Positions 34,869 through 46,194 of a DNA stretch of 64,000 nucleotides are shown here, piece by piece (position 1 is the stretch's first letter; every line of letters begins with the position of its first letter). Both the position numbers and the translations under genes were made by a program. Origin of the DNA: Calonectria ilicicola (lineage: Eukaryota > Ascomycota > Sordariomycetes > Hypocreales > Nectriaceae); NCBI GenBank assembly GCA_020809705.1, contig CP085827.1, positions 5,332,001 through 5,396,000 on the forward strand, read 5' to 3'. The notes under the pieces were generated by a model. The model was not told the origin of the DNA. It searched no databases and worked only from the letters and a program-made list of their open reading frames with translations.

Positions 34869-36823
34869 GCTGAATGAAAAGAATGAGGGGGAGGGGGTCC
34901 TTTCGGCGTTTTGGCGTTGCGGCGCAAGAGATAGCATGAGTATTAACAATACCCATTTTGACCACCAACCACTTTCGAATTAAAGTGTCCACTAGTTTTG
35001 TGTTCTTTCTCTCTTGATCCACCTACTTCTCCTTTCGTTTGCTGGGCCATTAATGATGCATAGGTAATGACGCATCCGCTATTCCGCACAAACTCCCATG
35101 TGCGGTCTCAAATGTGTCAAATACCACTACAGATTTTTCTTCCTCATTTTTTCTCTTAATATCCGGTCACTAGATCTAGTTGACGTGTTGTGAGGGGGCG
35201 GCCGCCATACCGCATCACATCTTCTCTATATTTGGTTTCCAACTAATTCAACTGGATTCGGCAGGACAATTTACAGCTAAACGAGAACTTACTATGCTTC
35301 TAAAAATCAGCGCCATGGAACTATTAAATGTATCGAATGATTCTGAGAGTTCCAATTCTCATCCTCTTTTTCTGAACTGAGGTGGAAGTGATGATACAAA
35401 TGTTCAATGGCTATGGGGCAGCCATGCTCTCACCTGCTAGACTAGCGCAGATGTGATAGTCTGGGTGTTTGATGGCCGGAGGTTCTGAAGCCATGGGCGG
35501 GGCTTTTGCCCTATCTAATTTGGGATAGAGAGACATAATTGAATGGAAATACCTAGAACACGGTGTTACTATTGGCTAGAGCGGGTTTAGATAGCGCGGC
35601 CAAATAGAGTAAGAAATAAGGCAAGTTTGCGGTTTAAAAAAAAAACTAGGCGACTACAATTTCTACCCACTTTAGAAATCACAATGATCCACGAGCAGGG
35701 CCAAGAAATATTTGGAGAAAGAGGCATTCTCATAGAAAATATTTAATAAACGGGTGTGTACATTGATAAACAAACAGCAGCCTCAATACAGATGCACTTG
35801 GCACACCATGGCGTAATGAGGGCGAAAAGACAAACAACAAAACGAAGATAAAAATATCTCGGATTAGGTCAATGATTCTATGCCATTTACTTCTAACCCT
35901 TAATTATACAATCCTTACTTATATCTAATTAAAGCAACAAGCAGTGGAAGATTTCTCCTGGAGACGCCAGAGCCAACAGGGTGGCAACTATAACAGTAAC
36001 CATGGGTGGAGTCTTGATGATCTGCCGATTAAAAAATAAATATGAATTAATATTATTTTTATTATTATTTATATCATGATAATTTGTGTTGTAATCGTCT
36101 CAAGAGAAAATCTTTTTTTCGCCATGTGCCATGTATTCCGCCATCAGCGTAGGCCCATCATATCTGTCTTAAACCACATTTGAGTGGCCTATATAAGGCG
36201 GCCGACTATGTGCAGTAAGATAAATCGCCATTGGGCGGTTTCCTTGGGCTCCAGATGCAAGAAGATGCCTGGATCTTGCCTTCGTTGTAAAATTCAGTGA
36301 TCTCTTTGGGAAACTCGTGCAGCATGGCTTTTGCCAACTAAATATACAAATACAAGCCAATAAAGAAACCATATCTGTTTACTCGGGTGTTGGTAGAAAA
36401 TACATAGTCTTATTTCATAACCCAAGCGCGGGCTGGACATGAAGTCACTTCATCTCACTCGCGATTTTAGGATATTGCAGCCATAATTGAGGCGGAGGCC
36501 ATGCACCTTTTACTTGGGGCCTCTTGATTGGTCGTACATCCTATGAGGCGTATCACATTTCTGTCGACGTACATACGCGCCGCTAAGGTGATAGGGCAGC
36601 TCATCTTGTCAAAATGCAGAAACGATTGGATGCTGTGCTTTGTGTAAGCGAAGCCACCGCAGCCTGAATTAGGCGTACTTGCTTGGCAGACACAACTCCG
36701 CCCATCCTCTTGCTAGTTTGCCTTTTTCCAAGTGCCTTTTCTCTTTGGAAACGACTCGGTTTTATTTGAGCAAGATCATAGAATTCCATTACCCTCCTAG
36801 CCAACCTAAACCTCCTCTAAACC
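34869..36823. other. AT-rich spacer at the left edge of the accessory island
   Basis: About 2 kb of mostly AT-rich DNA with A/T patches at 36025-36080. No RNA gene, repeat with defined ends or coding region that I can support. It marks the change from housekeeping genes to the NLR region. Confidence 0.5.
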
Positions 36824-39800
36824 ATGAAGAGACAGAGACCATCGCAAACCGAACGAGTGACCCGATCCAAATCGCGGAAAACCAGTACGCAAAGCAGTAC
36901 AAAAAACGATGCCGCTTCACAGTCGCATGCTGGAACAACAACAGAGAGAACAGTTGATCAAAGCGCTAGCAGTCAAAGTCTCCCCAAGGACGAAACAGGA
37001 CTGACATTCCGTCTTCTCCGCGTGCCCATCGACTGGGAAAAGCAGCGTCTAGAGTCCTTTCTAGCAGACCAAGACGGCTTCGATGGCCCAAATGTACGGT
37101 CGCTCGCAGTTGAAATCGAGGGAGGCTCAAAAACGGCGACTGTTTCCTTTGACAGTGTCCCTCACCAGACTGAAAAACACTGGGAATTTCTTCTTCCGAC
37201 AGACCCGACCCAGTCGACCAGCCCGCGACCGCTTGTACTCGGCCATGACTTTCTTGGAATCACTACTCTCTTTGCTCCTCCCTCAGAAGACCACAAGGTC
37301 GAGTAAGTAACTCAATCTATTGTTCAATCATGCGCTAACTTTGGCCTTCCTCCAGGATTATCGCAATATCTGGCCTTGGCGGACACGCATTCGGATCGTT
37401 CAGAGACAAAAGGAATAAAAACCATATGTGGTTACGAGATGCACTACCACATGACCTGACTGGAGCAGGAGACAACCGTCCGCTTGCGCGTGTCATGGTG
37501 TATGGCTATGAGTCAAAACTTGCACATAGCGATAGCATGCAGAATCTAGAGGATTTGGCAACGACATTTCAAACAAGCCTACGGATGTTGGTAGCTGCTG
37601 CAAAACCCAAGCCAATTGTAGTTCTAGCCCATAGCCTCGGGGGGCTGGTTGTAAAGCAGGTACGTACATTCACTAAATTCAGTGCATTCATCGTATGCTT
37701 ACTCTTGGTAGGCTTTGATATCAATGTCAAAATCAAAAAATGAAGAAGATGTGAAATTTATTAAAGCAATATATGGAATTGTATTTTTCGGTGTTCCGCA
37801 TGACGGGATGGATATTAAATCGCTTATCCCCATGGTAGGCGATGGACCAAACCGACCTCTCCTTCACTCCATTGACGCCACCAATTCGCAAATTCTCGGC
37901 ATCCAACAACGAGAATTTCCTGAGGCTTTAGGGAGTGAAGGTGATTCTGAGATTGTTTGCTTCTATGAAACTTGCATGTCACCGACAGCCAAAAAGGTAT
38001 ATCACAATAGTTATCTGTCAAATATCCGTGCTAATATATATCAGGTAAAAGGCCAGTGGAAAATGCAAGGCAAACCAGCAATTTTGGTGAACAAATCTTC
38101 GGCCACGCACTGCCGGTCATGGGAGAAAGGACCTGAGCACATCTGCGCTATCAACCGTACGCATTCAGAAATGGTCAAGTTTAGACCTGAGGACCCGGAC
38201 TACAAAAGTGCTCTTCAGCGAATTAAAGGCATTTCTCAGCGAGCGATGAAGAGTATGTGAACCAGAAACCTGTATTTATCCAGGCTAGTAATTTTAATTT
38301 GAGAAATTTAATTAAACGCTCGTAGGACTGCTGTTATCACGATCGTTGCTTTCAGAGTCAGCACAAAAATGCTTGCAATCACTAGCCTTCAAGGAAATCG
38401 ATGACCGCTCTAACGACATTGACGATGCCGTCACGGGCACATGTACATGGTTGCATCAACATAAGACATATGGGAGCTGGGTTGATTCTCGTCAAGGCCT
38501 CCTCTGGATTAAAGGAAAGCCAGGTTCAGGCAAGTCCACGCTGCTTAAATATATATTTAAAAACCACTCAGCCGGTGATAATGACCTCATTCTCTCATTC
38601 TTCTTTCATGGTCGCGGCGACGAACTTCAAAAGACCCCACTGGGTTTCCTCCGGTCTCTATTGCATCAAGTCCTTAGGCAGGTCCCGGACTCACTACAAG
38701 AGCTTGTTGAATTATACAACAAAAAGTGTCAGCAAATCGGTTCAGGGGCTGAAAAATGGCAGTGGCATAAAAATGAGCTTTTGCCTTTTCTTAAATCATC
38801 TATTTCAAATATCCTAAACAGTCGTTCAATTTGGATATTTATCGACGCATTGGATGAGTGTGGCAAAGAAAATGCCATCGATTTAGCAGAAAAACTCAAA
38901 CTTTTATTCGACGATCTCTCTTCCGCAGACACGCAATTCCATATTTGTTTTACGTGTCGGCACTATCCGATTCTGAATTCATACTGCAAGTTTGAAATCT
39001 CTGTCGACCAAGAAAACGGCAGAGATATTTCAACGGTTGTGTATGAGAATCTTTCTACATTGCCAGAGCCTATCTCCGCGATTTCAGATCTCATTACTAA
39101 GCGTGCCTCTGGTGTGTTCATGTGGGCTCATTTCGTGGTGAAACAGGTATTGAGCCTTAATGGTGAAGGGTTCACATTTGAAGAGATCAAAGCAGCAGTT
39201 CACTCTATTCCACCAGACCTCAATGAAATATACAAAAGTCTTGTCGAAACCATGGAACCCAACTCCTTAAAGTTGATTCAGTGGCTCTGTTTTGCCACTC
39301 GGCCACTATCACTCGATGAACTTCGATGGGCGATGGTCGTAGATCCAAAGTGCCCATACAAATCGTTGCGCGAATGTCAGGGTGCAAAAGATTATGAACC
39401 AGACAATGCCAGGTTCATGAAGCGAGTTCAGACATTAAGCTGCGGCCTCGCTGAGGTCACATCATCACCTAATTCACAAATTGTGCAATTCATCCATCAG
39501 TCCGTCAAGGATTTCTTTCTTGAGAATAGCAGCAGGTTGCCGTCACCTCAACTCTCAAACTATCGGCTATCCAGGATCTGCATACGCTACCTAGCCATGG
39601 TCGATATTAAATTGGATTTTTTTGATTCGGCAGAAGAAGCGATGTTGAAAGGCTACATTGTGGGTAAGAACGCCCGGGAGAAAGCGCGTAACCAAATGAA
39701 ATCCGACTATCCGTTCTTATATTACGCCACAACCTCGTGGTTGTTGCACATAGAAGAAGGAAATGGCCCAAGTATCCCTCAAGACCTTTTGGAGTATTTT

Positions 39801-40574
39801 GGCTGGCCATCAAACCTCCTATTAGAACAGTGGATTCGATTCTATGACATAATGGACACATCCTCGTTGCACTGCCCAGTTCGAGGAACGAGGATGTTAC
39901 ACATTGTGTCCAGATATCAGTACTTAGTACCGTTGCGGATAATTTTGCAGAAAGCATACCAGGTTGGCGAAGATATTGATTCAAAGGATCAAAAAGGCCG
40001 GACGCCGCTCTCGTGGGCTGCTAGGGGGGGCCATGAGGCTGTAGTAAAGCTACTCTGTAATGCCGGTGCTAATCCTGATTCAAAGGATCAAGACGGCCAG
40101 ACGCCGCTCTTGTGGGCTGCTTTGAGAGGCTATGAGGCTGTAGTAAAGCTACTCTGTGATGCCGGTGCTAATCCTGATTCAAAGGATCAAAAAGGCCGGA
40201 CGTCGCTCTTGTGGGCTGCTGAATATGGCCATGGGGCTGTAGTAAAGCTACTCTGTGATGCCGGTGCTAATCCTGATTCAAAGGATCAAGACGGCCAGAC
40301 GCCGCTCTCGTGGGCTGCTTTGAGAGGCCATGAGGCTATAGTAAAGCTACTCTGTGATACCGGTGCTAATCCTAATTCAAAGGATCAAGACAGCCAGACA
40401 CCGCTCTCGTGGGCTGCTTTGAGAGGCCATGAGGCTGTAGTAAAGCTACTCTGTGATGCCGGTGCTAATCCTGATTCAAAGAATCAAAAAGGCCGGACGC
40501 CGCTCTCGTGGGCTGCTGAATACGGCCATGGGGCTGTAGTAAAGCTACTTGAAACCGTTAGACCGGGTGACTAA
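36824..40574 (+). CDS. NLR: alpha/beta hydrolase-NACHT-ankyrin protein
   Basis: Exons 36824-37302, 37356-37659, 37712-37996, 38045-38252 and 38326-40574 give 1174 residues with consistent phases. The domain order is typical of fungal STAND/NLR proteins tied to non-self recognition. First comes a Ser/Thr-rich lead (1-60), then a lipase-like alpha/beta hydrolase (about 70-410; nucleophile elbow AHSLGG with Ser253; VNKSSATH and INRTHSEMVKF near its end), as in SesB-type NLRs. The NACHT NTPase has a P-loop GKPGSGKST at 489-497 and Walker B FIDALDE near 597-603. Six ankyrin units (about 975-1174) are nearly identical. The third intron (37997-38044) is 48 nt and in frame without a stop, so retention would still give a full protein; I remove it because the family lacks the insert. 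Ligand and effect are unknown. Confidence 0.9.
39978..40550 (+). repeat. Six tandem 99-bp ankyrin-coding repeats
   Basis: The sequence GATTCAAAGGATCAA recurs with small changes every 99 bases (39978, 40077, 40176, 40275, 40374, 40473). Units alternate between two types: one with KGRTPLSWAAEYGHGAVVKLL and one with DGQTPLSWAALRGHEAVVKLL. The last unit is shortened by the end of the gene. Confidence 0.95.
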
Positions 40575-41966
40575 TAGTAGATGTGATATCAGTGTGGGAA
40601 CAGTTAAAACATAATTGAATATCTTACATTGAAATTACTACCCAATGCACGAGTAAGATGAACAAAGCGATGTTTGCCCCTTCTATGAGATAACATAACA
40701 CTGCGTGAAGCTCCTCTAGGGGAGGAAACACATGCCTTGCAGATATTTCCGGGGGTTGAATTGAGGATGTCATCTCGTGTAGTTGTTTCCTGCACATTCT
40801 TCAAAGCGTGCCCGACATCACCGTCTCATTGAGTCTAAACCCCCGAGTACTAACAGAAGTCATAAAAGATGTCGCTAGGAGCCCTTTTCTAGCGCTCACT
40901 CTTAGAACATGGCAATTTGGTTATACTTTATCTGTTCTGGCGGGCCATTTGATCTGCTTGGTCACAAATATATGGCCAATCTTCCAACCAATGCAATCGA
41001 ATATGTGTCCATGATTCGCTCTGGTGCTTGAGAGCCCATACTTGAATAAAAGGTTTATCAGGTGTATTCAACTCACTACCTAATAATAAATTTATATTGA
41101 TCTCTCCAATAAAATGGAAAAGTTCATGGCACCCTCTCACTCATCTTCGCAACTCCGGTTGTCTCCTCTCACATGCACAACCATCACAAGCGCCAACATA
41201 TTTAGGCAGACCACCAATGTCAGCGGTGCCTAGTTCAGATTATATCAGGCCTAAAAAAACAGGAAAATCGCTATCATCTACTATCCAATTTCTATCTCAT
41301 CCTATCGGCTACAATATCCACAGAGCAGGAGGATCAAGAGGAGCATCGCGATTTTGAGGGCGTACAGAGAGCCATGAGAAATGATGGGTTAAATATGTGT
41401 GTCGTGACTGCAGTCAAGATCATCCAACCATTACCACCAGAAAGCTATGGCTGTAAAACTTTACGTGAAAATCAGCAATATTTAGCCATTTTCCTAATCA
41501 GATACTTTCTTCACGCCCAACTTGCGGTGTTTATCTTTCGCCATAGACACAGTGAATCACTACTCCAAAGTCTGTGTCACCACAAACAGGTTGGCAAACC
41601 ACCTAGTCCCCCAATTTGCCATATTTATTCTCATTCTTCACTCTTCAAACGCTCGGTGGGCCTTTTTCTCTCAAAACCTCCATCCATCCATTTCCAGCTT
41701 CCACAGAACAGCTACAACAACACCAAGGAATGTTTGGAGGCTCAGCCTCCGCGACCGTCCCTCAGTTGAAGAAAGACACCCCCGTTGTTGTTGTTTTTTT
41801 TTTCGCATTCAGTTCAATTGTTTTTGAGACAATTTCTTTCTTTCTCTTTACAACTCTAAAGGCCTTCCGGTGCAGCCTCGAAATAACATCGCCATAACCC
41901 TCCTTCACCCCGTTTCTTTCTTTCATCTTCTTCGTTTATCATCGCTCCCTATTCATACTAATCGTC
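40575..41966. other. Intergenic after the NLR gene
   Basis: No supported gene. The last 300 bases are rich in C, T and A with CT runs, as in a leader for the gene at 41967. Confidence 0.5.
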
Positions 41967-43265
41967 ATGGCCAACCTCAGAAAGCGCAAGAGCGAGCCTA
42001 GCAATAACCCAGGGATGGCCTCAGCACGAAACATTCGCTCCAAGCCAAGATACACCCCTGCTGTCCCAGGTCCTTTTGCAGAAACCCAGCGAGCCTCCGA
42101 CAGCGACGTCGCCGCTACTAAGCCGAATCTATCTTTCTCGGCCGCTACGAGTCCTGCAGGCTCTGCTCATACGTTTCCTTTTGACTTTTCGCGTCCATCT
42201 TCTGCATTCAGTTTTCCCGTTCCGAGTCCTGCCCTTGCCCAGCCCCTCGCTACTTCGCCTCGAACCTTTGAGCCATACAGTGCTCCTTCTACTCATACTG
42301 AACCTCGTCCTGATGCTCCCGGCCCTCCTCTAGCTGACCTGGTCGCACAGCTTAGGTCTGTTGCTGAGCAGTTAGCTGTTTGGTTGCCCCTTCAACAACC
42401 GCCTCCCGTTGGGCAATGTCCTTCTCCTTCGGGTAACCCTAAAGACAACACTGACGATGAATCTCCCTCTAAGTTTCTCAAGGCTAGTGAGCACGTCGAA
42501 TCTGCCAAGAGTCCCACGTCTCCTCCACCTGCTGCGACCACCGGAAAGTTAGAGCCTGCTCCTGGCAAGACTCAACGTCCCCCTCCTGTCATGTGTGTTT
42601 GTCGCTTGGTTTCTACTTTGTCCCCGCTAACCGCCGCTAGTGTTGAGGAATGGTCTGTTCCTTGTTGCCGTTGTGCTCGGGCTCTTGCTGGCTAGAAGCC
42701 CAACACCGATGCAAATATCATCACTTGTGGCTCCACTGCTTGTTTGTTCCTTTCTCACTCTCCTTCCCATCATCTACTAATCCCCTTAATAGCCGCTTCC
42801 TCGAAATGTGGTCGTTGCGAGCACTCTAACAAGCCATGTATCGCCATCCCCCACCAGCATCGCTCTCTTCTTCAGCAACTATCTGTCGTCATGCATGGTC
42901 CTGATCCAGCTTCGGTATGATCCTTGCTGTTTTGTTCTTTCTTATCACCGGCTAACATTCCGGTAGAACCAAGCAGAAGCTCTTCGTCTCCAGGCCCGTC
43001 GCGTCCTCTACTCTATCAAGACCAAAACGGGCACGGTTCAAGAACAAGCCAAGGTTAAGCAGCGGATGTCTGTTCAGAAGCGCCGTCAGATCTTCGACGC
43101 CCACGATAGGGCGGTACGCCTAGATATCGCTAACTCCCTCCACACCCTCACCAGCATTGCTACTGCCGGTATCGCCATCTACCAAAAGCAGGTCGGTTTT
43201 TTCTTTCTTTTCCTTTTCTTTCTAGTTTATAGCTAACCTTTTAGGTAGTGCGGGCTTACCAATAA
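41967..43265 (+). pseudogene. Cys-motif fungal protein with an in-frame stop
   Basis: Exons 41967-42741, 42793-42914, 42967-43191 and 43245-43265 join in frame (381 codons), with GTTTGT, GTATGA and GTCGGT donors and CTAAT/CTAAC branch sites. A TAG at 42693-42695 (codon 243) interrupts exon 1; the frame continues past it into a Cys-bearing segment and correctly spliced later exons. No GT/AG pair around it gives a usable intron. The product would have a basic start (MANLRKRKS), a long Pro/Ser-rich region, paired Cys motifs (CCRC, later CGRCEHSNKPC), perhaps metal-binding, and a helical C-terminus. Either the allele is broken by a nonsense change, or the protein ends at residue 242 and I misread the rest. 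The role is unknown. Confidence 0.6.
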
Positions 43266-43690
43266 GGAGTTTCCTTCTTTGTCGCAAGCGGAGCGTAATT
43301 TGTCGTTGCCCGACATGGGTGTTCATGCTAATCTTTTCGCTCTGGGGGAAGAGGATGATAGCGACCTTGAATAATTGACTAGTTAGTGATGTTCCTCTTA
43401 AAACTTGAGCTAGAAAAGGATGAGAATTTTTTGGTCCCGCTTTCTTTTCACTTAGACCCAAGTCTAGCTGAGAAATATTAATTTAAAGGAGACATGTTTT
43501 TATCTCCTTATGGCCGTTGATGAGTGATCAAGGAAGCTTGCTGATGTATAAGCTGAAACAATAAACCCGAAAATCACAGTAAATAATAGGATTATATAAA
43601 TTGGAATAATTATATTGATTCATTGTTTTCCTTTCTCTCTATCTGCCACCCCCGATCCCCCTCGGAACCCATCGCCATGTTCCAACACCA
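43266..43690. other. Convergent 3' spacer
   Basis: Lies between the 3' ends of the Cys-motif gene and the DUF7924 gene. Its right half is AT-rich; nothing else seen. Confidence 0.5.
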
Positions 43691-45265
43691 CTAGACTCCC
43701 TCATTCGAGCCAGTTTCCTCCAAACCCGAACAAAATCTTTTTGGAACATTGCTCGAAGAACCATTGGAAGGTGGCTGACGAGCTTTCGCAGCTACTGAAG
43801 CACTCTTCCGCTGGTTCTCCGCATGTAAATGATTAAGCGCATCGCGGATGTTGTTCAAACGAGTTCCCCTACCCCACTTGATTATTTGGCTGATAAGCTG
43901 GTAGAGCTCTCGGAACTCATCGGGTTTATACAGTAGAAAACTGTCCACCCATCCTAAATTATAACCTTTTCCGTCCTTCCAGGCAATATGAACCCGGGCT
44001 TCGGTGCCCCTGGCCACGATTCCGAAAACGGCCGTATCAATATGATGAGGAGTGTCGGTGAACATAGAATTGAGGTGATCGTTAATCATAATACAGGATG
44101 CGGCAGAGCCCATGCACTGGTTAGTCGCCACCCAGAAATTCCCATCAGTGCCAGGCCCATCTCCTTTCAAATCGATTGTCAAGAATGGTAAAAGTACCCC
44201 TCCACTATTCGCAGCAAGCGAATGTAGGGTGTTGGAAAAATCCGAATCCCCTTGGTCGAATAATTCATCTGGATCGGAGTACCCATATAAAATGTCTGGC
44301 TTGGGGGTACTGATATATGTCTTGCCGGATTTTGGTACCCACTGACGATACATCAAACAACCATCCGTGAAGGCAAGTTCAGGGAATTCAGCAATCTTCG
44401 GGAGGAAATGCTCCTTGAAGAATCCGCTAACGCCTGCTTCCTGAGCCCCAGTGAAGATCAGAATAAGAGCTCGATTCTGTCGGGTAGTCTCGTCGGACGG
44501 GCCTTGAGGGATATCCTCGTTGCGTACTTGGCGGACAAGCTGATCGACATTATCGGGAAGATTCGAGAACATATGGCGCAAATAAATATTAGCATTCCGC
44601 AAACGCCATCGGTATTGCGGATGATAAGTACTACGAGTGCTACTTTTGATTTCTGAGGACATATTGGAATTGACCTCATAGTCCGCCTGGGTTGTGGCCT
44701 CAAAGTCCCCTGTGGCCGCCTCCAACGCCAGTCTAGTCAAACTGACTGGTTGTGTTTTTAAGTCGACGCCATTGGAAATGTTTGGGTTGCAGGGCCTCTC
44801 GGGGTCTTTTCCAATGGACTCTATCCACTCAGATACCTTGCTATCGGTAGCCTCAAGGCATGGGTTTGCGTGAGTGATCTTGGAAATTGATGGAGGTGGA
44901 ATGGAAAGGTCACTAGCCCTGTCAGTTATGGGTGCTGGTTGCGCTGCAATAGTCTACCCCAGAGGAGAAAAAATATTAGGCCAGAAATATGAAGCTATCA
45001 ATGGATCGACAAACCTCTATCGCTTCTATCTTCACCTCATTCTCTTCGCGTCGTTCTTGGGGGCTTCGGCCCGGACAACTTCGCTTCGAATCAGATTGGG
45101 TAGCTGGTCAAGTTAATTAAAAAAAAAAAACTTCAAGAACCTATGACCGAGAGACTTACCCAGCCCAGTTTGAACAATTTCGTCAGTTAACTTGTCCAGC
45201 AAGTATCCTGAAGACTCCAAAGGAGGTTTGCACCCATTAACATGGCGAGATGTATTGGAGGGCAT
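43691..45265 (-). CDS. DUF7924-family protein, possible PD-(D/E)XK nuclease fold
   Basis: Minus-strand exons 45265-45160, 45103-45015 and 44953-43691 give 485 residues. Donors are GTAAGT and GTTTGT, acceptors CCAG and GTAG, and phases agree. The block LLPFLTIDLKGDGPGTDG followed by FWVATNQCMGSAASCIMIND is typical of the fungal DUF7924 family. The core carries KPDILYG (Asp near 285) and, 41 residues later, TIDLK (Asp326, Lys328), the spacing of a PD-(D/E)XK nuclease site. This is pattern reading; activity has not been shown for the family as far as I know. The N-terminus is polar and the C-terminal 60 residues are a Ser/Pro/Arg-rich tail. The ATG chosen starts MPSNTS; sequence just upstream (SKKPEIIHPP) is open and acceptor-like, so an earlier exon is possible. 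Confidence 0.75.
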
Positions 45266-46194
45266 GTCTGGCGGATGGATGATTTCAGGCTTCTTGCTCC
45301 ACTGTTAGGGTTGAGGAGAAGATGGAAATGAAATCAAGACTCGATGATTACCCTTGAGTTAGTTGGGAGCTTCAACACATGTAGGCAAGGATATGAGGGC
45401 TAGTCAATAGGGACACTAATGGGGTTGAATGGGTGTTTTTGTGGAGCAACGCGCAGATGCTGCGTCGTGGGACCAGCTGAGGGTGAAGCTAATCGGTTCA
45501 TGAATAAAGGTTTCTATTCATCATGAGCCATAAGTATTAGTACCTTCAGATCAGGAGATGCCAATACAAAACAAAGAGTACATGTACAAACCCTACGTGC
45601 TATGAATAAATGCTGTGGCGCTTGGCTGAGCAGGATGTTGAGATAAAAGTCCAGCACAGATCACCGCGCCTCCTACTATAGTGCTTATTTTTAGTTGCTA
45701 GCTCGCTTCATATTTTGCTGTTATTGGATCGTTCTGGGGGGGGAAGGAATGAAAGAAGCTGAAGGATGGCTTTTGGCCCGTCCCAATGTAGAACACAAAA
45801 CCTCTGAGTAGCCAGCTTTCAGGGATGCCGCCAGGCACGAAGTCTTTTTTCTAGAAGGCAATTTGCAAGGTGCAGTAGGTGATATCGGAGCTACTCGTCT
45901 CACACTGTAGACAAGATCAACTCGTAGAGAAATTTTGAAGAAGGGATTTTCGCTTCACCAGCCAAGTAGTGGGTCAGACATCGATGTAGGCTATTTTTCT
46001 AGTTTTCTTTATTCGTCTAAATCTTGGATGTGAAATCATAAAAAACACGCCAGTACATCACAACGGCGGTAGTGAACAAAAATTCATATCCAGAAATTGG
46101 CATCCATTTATCTAAGAGTGCCTTCTAGAAAAATCAAAAGGCAAAATCTGGCAGAAATCGCTGAGTCCTCTTTCTCGTACAGACATGAATTCAA
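45266..46194. other. Intergenic, DUF7924 gene to F-box-like gene
   Basis: It holds the promoter side of the DUF7924 gene and the 3' side of the disrupted gene. No other coding sequence is supported. Confidence 0.45.

Noticed and set aside
36025..36085. AT-rich patch as a fourth copy of the MITE
   Set aside because: The core resembles the MITE core, but neither end sequence is present.
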